This document shows, piece by piece, positions 30,920 to 38,334 of a stretch of 39,363 bases of DNA; positions within the stretch are counted from its first letter, which is position 1; every line of letters begins with the position of its first letter. A model generated the notes under the pieces. That model was given only the letters and a program-made list of their open reading frames with translations, was not told the origin of the DNA and did no database searches. Both the position numbers and the translations under genes were made by a program. Origin of the DNA: Ruthenibacterium lactatiformans. Lineage in GTDB: Bacteria; Bacillota; Clostridia; Oscillospirales; Ruminococcaceae. The stretch covers positions 1 to 39,363 of the forward strand of contig NZ_JXXK01000034.1 of the NCBI RefSeq assembly GCF_000949455.1, read 5' to 3'.

Positions 30920-31168
30920 ATGAACGTTGTTGAAATTGATGCATCCAAAGGGAAAAGCATGGTGGCAGCTCTGTAGCCAATGGATGCGGTCGTGTTGTTG
31001 CTGAAGAAGTATCCTCATTCAGAGGTTTGCTCGGAGCAGATGGTCTATGCCATCATTGCCTTGGGTGAGACTACCCACATGGTCATGGAAATCATCGGGC
31101 TCGACCGTGAGCCGGTAGTAGCAACTCTGCACGAATACGGAATCCATGTCACTGTTCCAATTCATTGA
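30920..31168 (+). pseudogene. IS110-family transposase, N-terminal fragment with an internal stop
   Basis: The ATG follows AGGAGGGAACTTT. The frame gives NVVEIDASKGKSMVAAL, a TAG at 30974-30976, then PMDAVVLLLKKYPHSEVCSE and EIIGLDREPVVATLHEYGIH, ending at 31168. This is the first ~80 residues of an IS110 DEDD domain; NVVGIDVSKGK is the usual start, and the catalytic region E-x-x-G is still visible. The rest of the transposase is absent. It is the second degenerate IS110 copy in the window, a different branch from the intact one. Confidence 0.85.
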
Positions 31169-31193
31169 CAAGAAATGTGCTGAGGGAAAACCT

Positions 31194-31745
31194 TTAGTTT
31201 GCCATATACCAAGTTTGATTAGAACTAATATAATTCCATGTACAGTAATTCCCGATACCATGTGTAGTTATATATACAGGGGAACTATGATTATAGCGAG
31301 CTGGTAGCTGAAGTTTGACTTCAGTCGGTCTTGTGCTATGACTCCCAACTAAAGTTATATTGTAATCATTATAGACATTTCCAGTGGAAGGTATTACATT
31401 ACAAACGGTTCCTATTGCGCTCCTGTCTGCATTTATTGCAAGAGTCCTATTCTGATTTGGCCTTAGAGCCGCAGTAGGATTATTAAGCGAACCGGTTGTC
31501 CAATCAACAAACCATTCTTGAGATGAGTGACCAGTTCCTTGCCACAATGATATTTTAGTTCCCGAGACAGGAATTCCGTCTGTATGGCAGTTTAATACAT
31601 ATCGAGCGGCGGACGAATCTTTTGCAGTCCGAAAATGATATACGTTAGTAGAGTACAGCGAAGATGTAGCAAAAGCAGGGACTGTCAATGCGGAAACTAT
31701 TGACAGAATAAATATAAAAGTAAACATTCGAGAAAAGCGTTTCAT
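31194..31745 (-). CDS. secreted ricin-B-like beta-trefoil protein (paralogue of 30088-30663)
   Basis: The ATG at 31745 follows GGAGGCAATTTT; a longer frame reaches 31763 without a ribosome site. 183 aa with signal peptide (FTFIFILSIVSALTVPAFA). The mature protein matches the 30088-30663 product block by block: VYHFRTAKDSSAARYVLNCH, SGTKISLWQGTGHSSQEWFV, NADRSAIGTVCNVIPSTGNV, LPARYNHSSPVYITTHGIGN. A -10-like TATAAT is present at 31765-31770 (- strand), without a good -35, which fits an activator-dependent promoter in the 223-bp noncoding gap up to 31968. Confidence 0.8.
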   Translation of the reverse strand: MKRFSRMFTFIFILSIVSALTVPAFATSSLYSTNVYHFRTAKDSSAARYVLNCHTDGIPVSGTKISLWQGTGHSSQEWFVDWTTGSLNNPTAALRPNQNRTLAINADRSAIGTVCNVIPSTGNVYNDYNITLVGSHSTRPTEVKLQLPARYNHSSPVYITTHGIGNYCTWNYISSNQTWYMAN

Positions 31746-31968
31746 AAAATTGCCTCCATTCAAAATTATAATAAATAGGGAGAATAGTAACTATATACTT
31801 CTGGTTTCTCTCAAAGTGGATGTTAAGATGAAATTTTTGCCCTAAAACGAATAAGACTGATTGCGATCTTTTAACTTGAAAATAACGATGAATTTCAAAA
31901 GTTGTGATATAGACAAAAATGCAACGTATTAGATGCAAGTGATGCTGAACTATTATGTGGTGGACTTC

Positions 31969-33270
31969 TTATTGTTTCAGATGATTATATTCTGGAATGC
32001 CAGACCAGTAAGATTCTTTTGAAATAAAAGTGAAATTGGGCCTTAGAATCCCAATAGGCATACCGGAATCATCGCCTAAAAAGGCATCAAGAAAATCACA
32101 TTTGTAAACAGCTAAGTATTCATCTTTCAATGAACAGGATGGAACGATTGGGAAAAGTCTACCCGTATTGATTCCGTACTCACCATATAGAGTAAAAGGT
32201 GTTTGTCTCCCGGTAGATAAATCAAACCTAATGGAAGTGATTTCGTCTTCATCGCCTACGAACATCTCAGAAAATAGAATGTTTTTATCTAAAACTATAT
32301 CAATTTGTCCCATTTCAATTTCTTTTTCAAAAAAAGATGGAATGCTACGTACAGTTTGTCCATTTTTGAGATCGTAGATCGATAACGTGTTGTCTACAGG
32401 AGAGAAAGAGTATAGTGTGGTGCCACTAACAAAATTCTGGTTTGAGCTGCTAAGGGAATTTATCAATATTTCTTTTTGCGAAATACACTTTTCAGTACCT
32501 ATATCGAAGCACATATAGCTAGCTACTTGACTAGGAGAATATAAATTCCCATTAGGAGCAGGAGAGTAACAAACAACAATTATATATTTATTTTGTGCGC
32601 CAAGAATAAAGCTGTTGCCATTGGGAAGGCGACAAATAGTTTGTAGTGCACCATTACTTAAAGAAACCTTGCATAAGTCCATTATACTAGATGTACCGTT
32701 TACACGTTTTTTTATTAAATATAAATATTCTTCATTGCAGGCTGTACCGATTTGTATATCTTCATTTGCGGAGAGCGTTACAAGCGTTTTTCGATTCGCA
32801 CCAGTCAAATCAGCAATTTGTATATTTGGTAATGCTTTTTGGTGATACATTTTTTCGTTTGCTGCTCCTGCATTAGCACTTGTCAAGATGATTTTACTTG
32901 AATTTGCTGCTAAATAAGGATAACCACCGCTCCATTCCAAATAGCTGGTACAGTTTTCATTATTATGAGTACATGATAAACTAGAGCAAAGAGTGAATTG
33001 GGTTTTATTCGAAAAATCAATATATTGTATATTGGCATATGATGAAGTTTGAGGCTCAATGTAGAAGAAACCATTTTCAGTTTCAGCGCCATCTCCATTT
33101 CCTGATGCAAGAGTGCCGAAGAAGTGAATTTCCGATGGTTCTGCTTCACTTTGAGGGAGATCATCTGAAGAGGATATATCCGAAAAAGAGTCTGATGTAG
33201 GGAAAGAAAATGTGTGGCAGCCAGACATCAGAAAAATAAGAAAAAACAAAGCTATACATATTTTAGACAC
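31969..33270 (-). CDS. lipoprotein, propeller-like repeat family, copy 3
   Basis: GTG start at 33270 behind CGGAG. 433 aa; lipobox FLMSGC with the lipidated cysteine near residue 18. The family cysteine motif is intact (LCSSLSCTHNNENCTSY), followed by blade-like repeats (YLIKKRVNGTSSIMDLCKVS, TLYSFSPVDNTLSIYDLKNG) and the conserved C-terminal block NFTFISKESYWSGIPEYN. It is a surface-anchored partner of the trefoil proteins by position. A perfect intrinsic terminator lies only ~30 bp upstream of its start, so it needs its own promoter or read-through. Confidence 0.75.
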   Translation of the reverse strand: MSKICIALFFLIFLMSGCHTFSFPTSDSFSDISSSDDLPQSEAEPSEIHFFGTLASGNGDGAETENGFFYIEPQTSSYANIQYIDFSNKTQFTLCSSLSCTHNNENCTSYLEWSGGYPYLAANSSKIILTSANAGAANEKMYHQKALPNIQIADLTGANRKTLVTLSANEDIQIGTACNEEYLYLIKKRVNGTSSIMDLCKVSLSNGALQTICRLPNGNSFILGAQNKYIIVVCYSPAPNGNLYSPSQVASYMCFDIGTEKCISQKEILINSLSSSNQNFVSGTTLYSFSPVDNTLSIYDLKNGQTVRSIPSFFEKEIEMGQIDIVLDKNILFSEMFVGDEDEITSIRFDLSTGRQTPFTLYGEYGINTGRLFPIVPSCSLKDEYLAVYKCDFLDAFLGDDSGMPIGILRPNFTFISKESYWSGIPEYNHLKQ

Positions 33271-33299
33271 TATATGCAACTCCGTTCTAGGCTCTCAGT

Positions 33300-33338
33300 A
33301 AAAAAATCTGACCAAATTGCAAGCAATTTGGTCAGATT
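33300..33338 (-). terminator. intrinsic terminator downstream of the 33346-33849 trefoil gene
   Basis: Perfect 16-bp stem (AATCTGACCAAATTGC / GCAATTTGGTCAGATT, loop TT) followed on the - strand by TTTTT. It separates the upstream trefoil gene from lipoprotein copy 3. Confidence 0.92.
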
Positions 33339-33345
33339 GAGGAAA

Positions 33346-33849
33346 TTAGGCGGGGAATACGTTGAAAGCCACGCCTGAGGTGGTCCATACCAAATTACTA
33401 CCAGATGTATTTAGCCACTGGTTACTACTAACACTAAGTGCTAGTTTAATACGCTGTACCCCAGAAGAAACGGTCATAAGATCAACAACAGAGTCTCTGA
33501 GTGTTGAAGCGTCTGTTGCATCAGGCCACAAGATGCAATTTGTTCCGTTGATATGTCGATTAATTGTATAGCCGTATCCGACGATTGGTGCTTTAGCTGT
33601 GTACAATCTCCAATTGCCGGTAGGATGCTGCCTAAGTATCCAAAATTCGTTGTCATTGCCAGACAGATTTCCCATAAAGACGTTGGCGTTATTGTAAGCA
33701 CCATCAACTACCATGTTTTGTGCTCCAATAGAAAAAGTCGTTGCAGTATCAGGTACGGCCCGTAGTGTTACATCAGCAGCAAATGCAGATATAGCAGTAA
33801 CTGTTGCTAACACAAATCCCGCGGTCACAGTAAATAATTTTTTATTCAT
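33346..33849 (-). CDS. secreted ricin-B-like protein, divergent member
   Basis: ATG with GGAGATAAACTT. 167 aa; signal peptide (LFTVTAGFVLATVTAISAFA). The mature part has trefoil-like elements (FWILRQHPTGNWRLYTAKAP, GYTINRHINGTNCILWPDAT, SNQWLNTSGSNLVW). It is clearly more divergent than the 30088/31194 pair, and the family call is weaker. The signal-to-size ratio and position in the array match the others. It is followed by a perfect terminator. Confidence 0.6.
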   Translation of the reverse strand: MNKKLFTVTAGFVLATVTAISAFAADVTLRAVPDTATTFSIGAQNMVVDGAYNNANVFMGNLSGNDNEFWILRQHPTGNWRLYTAKAPIVGYGYTINRHINGTNCILWPDATDASTLRDSVVDLMTVSSGVQRIKLALSVSSNQWLNTSGSNLVWTTSGVAFNVFPA

Positions 33850-33937
33850 AAGTTTATCTCCATTTTTGTAAGATTTATTGTGATGCGAACTTGGGATAGT
33901 ACCAAGGAAACTAAATTTAATAAATTTGTGGCATAGA

Positions 33938-34468
33938 TTATTCGATAATCTCCCAAGTAACTGTTCTTGTTCCCCACACTTCTATTGATTGGACAAATAA
34001 ATCTTTGTTACCCCATACATATACGAATGAATAGCCCGAGCCAGGGGGAACTCCAACTGCAGTATCACCAAGTTTAAATTGAACGGCACCAGCTCCGCCG
34101 GCTAAATTTTTGCAAACTGCCTGTCCGCCAAAATAAAATGCGCTATCATTTAAAGTTGTTTCCGAATCGAAAAGACCTGTCAGTGATCCATTAAATGTTG
34201 ACATTGGTGTAACAACTGCTTCTGATTCATCAATTTTGAAAAAATATCCATTTTCATCTATTGCAGTAACTATACCATGTTCGGTAATATCACCTACTTT
34301 AAGGTTTTCAAGCCGCAGCTGATCGTCATCAATTAAACCGCTAGTGGCAAAGGCAGTGGAGGTAAAACAACACAGGCAAAGAATCAAAATGCAACATGCT
34401 GTAAATCCTCGTCTTCGATACTTTCCCATAGACGATTTGCTGGAGATATTGCTTTTATTGTTTTTCAT
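33938..34468 (-). CDS. small secreted protein, function unknown
   Basis: The ATG at 34468 follows CAAGGAGGAGCATA; the longer frame upstream lies in the neighbouring gene. 176 aa with a basic N-terminus and a signal peptide (GFTACCILILCLCCFTSTAFA). The mature part reads LRLENLKVGDITEHGIVTAI, DENGYFFKIDESEAV and GSGYSFVYVWGNKDLFVQSI, a beta-rich fold with no recognised domain. It overlaps the upstream 34455-35348 gene by 14 bp, so the two are co-translated and probably function together. Confidence 0.65.
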   Translation of the reverse strand: MKNNKSNISSKSSMGKYRRRGFTACCILILCLCCFTSTAFATSGLIDDDQLRLENLKVGDITEHGIVTAIDENGYFFKIDESEAVVTPMSTFNGSLTGLFDSETTLNDSAFYFGGQAVCKNLAGGAGAVQFKLGDTAVGVPPGSGYSFVYVWGNKDLFVQSIEVWGTRTVTWEIIE

Positions 34469-35348
34469 TATGCTCCTCCTTGGTTGTTTTGGTGGGACAA
34501 TTGCTATAATAATTTTTCTTAAGGCTAAATGCAGAGAATAAAATGACACTCTCGAGTAAAGAAGTAAAAATAATTAAGCAACTGTTCCATATGATTTTTT
34601 TTACTCGGGTACTGATCGCCCACGAAGAATTTCTTGTGTAATCCTGACAGTCCCATATTTGAGTACCGGATACTTCTTTAGGTGAATAGGACTCCATCTG
34701 TTTAGTTAAGGTTTTTCCGTCTTCAGTTTGATAGTATATTGAGATTTGCCGTTGCTGTGTGACTGGGTACTGCGCATATAATTCATTTGCTACTTTTTGT
34801 GTGGTCACCAAAAGTAAACTTGGTACATTAGGCAAAGGAACATTGCTCATGGCCCCAAATGGTATTTCTGTATGGTTTACGCCGACAATATTAATTGCAG
34901 TGTTCTTTACGGAAACAGCGATATTTTCAATTTCGCCTAACCCGATTGAGTGAAATGAAGATAGCACTGCGTATGGCCTTTGTGTAGTAATCGGTACGGG
35001 ATACCAATTAGCAAACGTTTCAGAATCCAGAGCTACACAGTAGACATTATACCCTTGGGGTCGGCAGTCAATCTTAATCCCGATCTGCTCAATTACTGCA
35101 TTTGGTAATTCGTCATTGAGACTACTGGCGAAATTAACAGCTTCTTCAGGGTAAATACCATCATTTCCGAAAACTGCAATACGATAATCGTAAGTAGGCT
35201 TAACGTTACCTACCGGGATGATTTTGCAATATAAGATGTATGCATTGAGTAGAACGCACCCCGCCAGAATCGCTAATGACGTGAAAGCAAGCAAGCATTT
35301 CCACTTGTTATTTGCTCTGCTGCCTTCATTATTAGTTTTTTTCATCAT
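34455..35348 (-). CDS. two-TM membrane protein with large ectodomain (half of a MacB/bacteriocin-associated permease?)
   Basis: 297 aa. One helix near the N-terminus (LLAFTSLAILAGCVLLNAYI), a ~210-residue extracytoplasmic domain (YDYRIAVFGNDGIYPEEAVN, ITTQRPYAVLSSFHSIGLGE, PSLLLVTTQKVANELYAQYP), then one C-terminal helix (IIWNSCLIIFTSLLESVILF) and a short charged tail. Helix-ectodomain-helix is the first part of MacB/FtsX-type and bacteriocin-associated permeases, but the further helices are missing and no cognate ATPase gene adjoins. It may be a sensor, an anchor or a shortened permease. It is downstream of agrD and separated from it by 113 bp. Confidence 0.6.
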   Translation of the reverse strand: MMKKTNNEGSRANNKWKCLLAFTSLAILAGCVLLNAYILYCKIIPVGNVKPTYDYRIAVFGNDGIYPEEAVNFASSLNDELPNAVIEQIGIKIDCRPQGYNVYCVALDSETFANWYPVPITTQRPYAVLSSFHSIGLGEIENIAVSVKNTAINIVGVNHTEIPFGAMSNVPLPNVPSLLLVTTQKVANELYAQYPVTQQRQISIYYQTEDGKTLTKQMESYSPKEVSGTQIWDCQDYTRNSSWAISTRVKKIIWNSCLIIFTSLLESVILFSAFSLKKNYYSNCPTKTTKEEHNEKQ

Positions 35349-35461
35349 GACTTCACCATTGGTTTTTTGTTTTGCTCTTTGTATTTTGTTTGCGAACTGC
35401 GTTCTATCGCATACAAATTTATCATGTCGCTGTTGAATTTATAAAGAGCCGTCACATTAAT

Positions 35462-35614
35462 CTACTTGTTTGTATCATCGGTTTCTCGCTGAGGGCGCTG
35501 CGGCTGGTAATAGATGGGGACGCTCGTAGGTGGCCACTCGCGCATATCGCGACGAGCAAGGTCGTCCAGTTTGCCAGCCAGTTTTTCAGAAAGAAAAGTT
35601 GCGATTTTGTTCAT
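35462..35614 (-). CDS. agrD: AgrD-type cyclic peptide pheromone precursor with Ser in place of Cys
   Basis: The ATG at 35614 overlaps the agrB stop (ATGA) and is served by AAGGAGG (35625-35631) inside the agrB end. The 50-aa product has an amphipathic leader (NKIATFLSEKLAGKLDDLAR), a core MREWPPTSVPIYYQPQRP, and a charged tail. In AgrD, the residue before a four-residue hydrophobic stretch and the (E/Y)(Q/E)PxxP cleavage signal is normally Cys; here the aligned residue is Ser31 (S-V-P-I-Y then YQPQRP). WPPTSVPIY matches in plan the lactone pheromone of Staphylococcus intermedius (RIPTSTGFF), also a Ser lactone. It is short enough to be missed by standard gene calling. Confidence 0.88.
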   Translation of the reverse strand: MNKIATFLSEKLAGKLDDLARRDMREWPPTSVPIYYQPQRPQRETDDTNK

Positions 35615-36201
35615 GATGATTTTACCTCCTTGAATTTTGATACAAAAAAGGAAATAGCGGCCGCTATGATTCCCATTTCACAATAAAGCGCACAGTTTGA
35701 ATTTGCAAAAAAGATTTGAAGCAACAAAATCAAAAACAGATTCCATATAAGAATATGCTTCGCTTTTATCCAGGAAACAGCAAGTTCATCAGGAGTAAGC
35801 GGGCAGTTTGGATGGCTATAAGGAGATGAATTGAAAACAGCAAAAGAGAGACTGATGAATAAAATCCAAATAAGAATTGAAAGACTATACTGAACAAGGC
35901 TGTTTACAATGCTCAAACAGAGAATGGATACACCAATCGACAAGAATAAGCATCGCAGCGGCGTCTTCGCGTGATAGCCACCGAGACGTCTGCGCAAAGA
36001 TAAAATTCCTACAAGAAAACAGATCACTTGGTATGGCGTGGCAACAAGGCAGCCAAGCAGCATCATACCGGCAGTGGAAAGAAACATAGAAATGCGAGTT
36101 TGTAATGCGTAAATGTACCAAGACCTTCTTGTTTCCGGAAGGCCACATTGGCTGATGAAAAAATCTGTGAGCCTCTCGCAGCAGGACAGGAGCAATAACA
36201 T
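35611..36201 (-). CDS. agrB: AgrB-type pheromone-processing membrane protease
   Basis: The annotated ATG lies 3 nt from AGGAGG; a TTG two codons in (36195) has better spacing and may be the true start. Counted from the ATG, the catalytic block GGYHAKTPLRC places His77 and Cys84, the same numbers and spacing as S. aureus AgrB, preceded by the paired Arg (RRR at 70-72). Membrane helices follow (CLFLSIGVSILCLSIVNSLV, LIWILFISLSFAVF, ILIWNLFLILLLQIFF). It cleaves the C-terminal part of AgrD after the future macrocycle and forms the (thio)lactone. Length, 196 aa, is typical. Confidence 0.93.
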   Translation of the reverse strand: MLLLLSCCERLTDFFISQCGLPETRRSWYIYALQTRISMFLSTAGMMLLGCLVATPYQVICFLVGILSLRRRLGGYHAKTPLRCLFLSIGVSILCLSIVNSLVQYSLSILIWILFISLSFAVFNSSPYSHPNCPLTPDELAVSWIKAKHILIWNLFLILLLQIFFANSNCALYCEMGIIAAAISFFVSKFKEVKSS

Positions 36202-36218
36202 CCTCCTCCTTTAAGCTT

Positions 36219-36247
36219 AAAATAGCATTTTCACAATTCTTTCACAA
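36219..36247 (-). promoter_or_regulatory. candidate agrBD promoter
   Basis: On the - strand -35 TTGTGA (36242-36247), 17-bp spacer, -10 TATTTT (36219-36224), in the gap between agrC and agrB. The start site would lie close to the ribosome site, giving a very short leader, which leaves some doubt. Confidence 0.5.
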
Positions 36248-36254
36248 TGGATTT

Positions 36255-36285
36255 GTTCCCAACTGTCAAAAAATGTTCCCAACTG
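36255..36285 (-). promoter_or_regulatory. AgrA/LytTR-type direct repeats in front of agrBD
   Basis: On the - strand CAGTTGGGAAC occurs twice, 20 bp apart (36275-36285 and 36255-36265). ACAGTTGGG in the promoter-proximal copy matches all positions of the known LytTR half-site [TA][AC][CA]GTTN[AG][TG]; the distal copy (GCAGTTGGG) misses one. S. aureus AgrA sites have a 21-bp period, so 20 bp is slightly short. The pair sits 7-8 bp upstream of the candidate -35, as expected for an activator. Confidence 0.65.
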
Positions 36286-36290
36286 CACTT

Positions 36291-37580
36291 TTATGACAGA
36301 ATTGAGACAAAATGAAATCGGGCGTCGTGGTAAAAAAGTGTGTATTCATACCCATACTTTTGCATGATATGGGCAATATTTTGAAGACCGAAACCATGTA
36401 AATGTGGTTCAGCTTTATCGGTTGGTACATAATTATTTTCGGAAATTTTTACTGGCAAAGATGAGTTCTCGACAGAGAGCAAAAAGTCCCCCTCTTTTTT
36501 TAGTATTTTTACATTGATATATGATGAATCGGGAAGTTTTCGACAGGCTTCGAGTGCATTGTCAAGAAGATTCCCTAAGAGTGTGACAACATCTTCGTCT
36601 TTCATTGGGAAAGAAGATAAATCGTTTACAGTGAAGCGCATTGATGTGTTTTGAAGTTTGGCCTGTGTATATTTCTGATTGAGAATGGTATCGAGAATGG
36701 GGAGGTTTGTGCTGACAACACGAGTGTTTTCCGGTAGGTTCTGGGACAACACTTTTACATATTCTGTAGCTTTTTCGTAATGCCCTGCTTTAAGAAGCAT
36801 ATATAGTGTTGTAATGTGGTTATTGAAATCGTGTGTCAGTGCACGTTGCTCATTAAAGATGGCTTGGAGCGCATTTGTGGACTTCATGTTCTGATCAATT
36901 TCATGTTGGAGAGCAATATTTTTTTGCTGTAGGCTGGTACTGTATTCCAGCTTGCCAAGTAAAAGAAATAGTGAGATATTAAAAAGCAGTAAACCTATGC
37001 CGCTGAGGATTAGGTTGAAACTGATTTTATTTTGTGCCATTGCACTTTCAATGGTTACGCCAAATAAGAGGATTGAAAATACAGGAAACAGTAAGAGCGC
37101 AATCCAAGTGCTCGAACTCAGAATCATAGATGTTTTAGCTTTGAAAAGTCGGTAGATAATAATGGAGAATAGAAGTAGCAGAGTACGAGAGACGAAAGCA
37201 CCGAGGATGTAAAGTGCGGAATTGGAAAGAGCATCGGAAAACGAGAAAGAAAAGATATATGAAATCCCCAGGAGCGTAAAGTAATCAAGTCCGGAAAGTA
37301 TGATAAAAAAGGAACATAAGAGAAAGAGATGAAAAGGAAGTGCTCCAGTATAAAATATTTGAGAAAAGACAAGCCAGATGAGGATGGATATAAAAAGTTT
37401 TGTGACGAATGAGGTGGCGAGTATCGTGTTTAAGGGCAGCCAAAGGTAGAAGAGAAAGGCAGCTGAGAGCGGAAAGAAAAATCTGTATGATGTATACTTT
37501 CGTTCGAAAAATGTATTGAGTAAAAGTACAATACAGAATGTTTCTGTGCCAGTAGTCATTATCTCCATTAGATGTTCCAT
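36291..37580 (-). CDS. agrC: AgrC-type sensor histidine kinase (GHKL)
   Basis: The ATG at 37580 overlaps the agrA stop (TAATG), with AAGGAGCGGG upstream; 429 aa. The N-terminal ~200 residues contain six to seven hydrophobic helices (FFPLSAAFLFYLWLPLNTIL, ILIWLVFSQIFYTGALPFHL and others), the pheromone receptor. A coiled region leads to the phospho-acceptor helix RALTHDFNNHITTLYMLLKA, His near residue 248. The ATP domain has the GHKL N-box LLGNLLDNALEACRKLP and the G-box FGLQNIAH. It is AgrC/HATPase_c_5-like. It senses the AgrD lactone and phosphorylates the AgrA-type regulator encoded just upstream. Confidence 0.93.
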   Translation of the reverse strand: MEHLMEIMTTGTETFCIVLLLNTFFERKYTSYRFFFPLSAAFLFYLWLPLNTILATSFVTKLFISILIWLVFSQIFYTGALPFHLFLLCSFFIILSGLDYFTLLGISYIFSFSFSDALSNSALYILGAFVSRTLLLLFSIIIYRLFKAKTSMILSSSTWIALLLFPVFSILLFGVTIESAMAQNKISFNLILSGIGLLLFNISLFLLLGKLEYSTSLQQKNIALQHEIDQNMKSTNALQAIFNEQRALTHDFNNHITTLYMLLKAGHYEKATEYVKVLSQNLPENTRVVSTNLPILDTILNQKYTQAKLQNTSMRFTVNDLSSFPMKDEDVVTLLGNLLDNALEACRKLPDSSYINVKILKKEGDFLLSVENSSLPVKISENNYVPTDKAEPHLHGFGLQNIAHIMQKYGYEYTLFYHDARFHFVSILS

Positions 37581-38296
37581 TATATTTCCCGCTCCTTCCA
37601 CTGAAGAAATTTTTGTACGATATCAGTATAGTTTTGTCTGCTGCATGGCAGTTCAGTACTGTTGTCCATGTAGGCCAGTCGGTTTTGGATCCTTCGACAG
37701 CGAGAAAGATTGATTAAATAGCTTTTGTGTATTCGAAGAAATCCATGGGGTGCAAGAGTCTCTATCATGTCGGATAACTTCGCGTAGTAAAGAATGGAAG
37801 GATAGCGTGGAAGGGACGTATGTATTTGAATTTGACGTTTATAGCTTTCCATGTAGATGATAGATTTACAAGGGATGTCAACATTTACATGTTCATATGG
37901 CACACGGACTGAAATCTCCTTAGAGCCAATTTGTGGAAAGATCTCATCCATGCAACTCTCAAAAGTTCCATCCAAGTCACTTTTGAGAAGATATGCCGAT
38001 GCATGCACAGAATAACCCATGATAGCGTATTCTATGAAAGCGGATACAAAAATCAAAATTGCATTCTCGTTTTTTGCTCTCAGGGCTTTGGCAATCTCAA
38101 TCCCGCTAATTTCACCAAAGCGGACATCAAGAAAAACGATATCGTAAGACTCCAGAGAACTTTGTATGAAGTCGGCCGCCTGTTGAAAAAGGTGTAGATC
38201 AATGACATGGTGATGAGCATTGGAATACTGTTTTATCATATGAGCCAACTTATCGGTAAAAATTTTTTCGTCATCACAAATAGCAATTTGATACAT
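37580..38296 (-). CDS. agrA: AgrA-type LytTR response regulator
   Basis: The ATG at 38296 follows GAGAGGAGACTTC; 238 aa. Receiver domain: DD at residues 8-9, the phospho-acceptor Asp57 in DIVFLDVRFGEISG, and the SAFIEYAIMGYSVHASAYLL switch region. The C-terminal LytTR domain reads VNVDIPCKSIIYMESYKRQI and HGFLRIHKSYLINLSRCRRI, the expected DNA-binding fold, ending in a helical tail. It would activate agrBD through the repeats at 36255-36285, and perhaps the trefoil and lipoprotein genes. It is the first gene of the agr operon. Confidence 0.93.
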   Translation of the reverse strand: MYQIAICDDEKIFTDKLAHMIKQYSNAHHHVIDLHLFQQAADFIQSSLESYDIVFLDVRFGEISGIEIAKALRAKNENAILIFVSAFIEYAIMGYSVHASAYLLKSDLDGTFESCMDEIFPQIGSKEISVRVPYEHVNVDIPCKSIIYMESYKRQIQIHTSLPRYPSILYYAKLSDMIETLAPHGFLRIHKSYLINLSRCRRIQNRLAYMDNSTELPCSRQNYTDIVQKFLQWKEREI

Positions 38297-38312
38297 TACG
38301 AAGTCTCCTCTC

Positions 38313-38334
38313 TCGCAATTTAGCAAAATTGCGA
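38313..38334. promoter_or_regulatory. inverted repeat upstream of agrA
   Basis: TCGCAATTT-AGCA-AAATTGCGA, 9-bp perfect arms, immediately upstream of the agrA ribosome site. Its position at the 5' end of the likely mRNA suggests either an operator or a leader hairpin controlling agrA-C translation. Confidence 0.45.

Noticed and set aside
35372..35686. 104-aa open frame on the + strand over agrD
   Set aside because: Antisense to agrD and the end of agrB; the - strand frames have overlapping start/stop, ribosome site and family motifs.
36255..36285. CAGTTGGGAAC repeats as a small CRISPR-like array
   Set aside because: Only two copies, 9-nt spacer, and their sequence fits the LytTR half-site in a promoter; no cas genes anywhere in the window.
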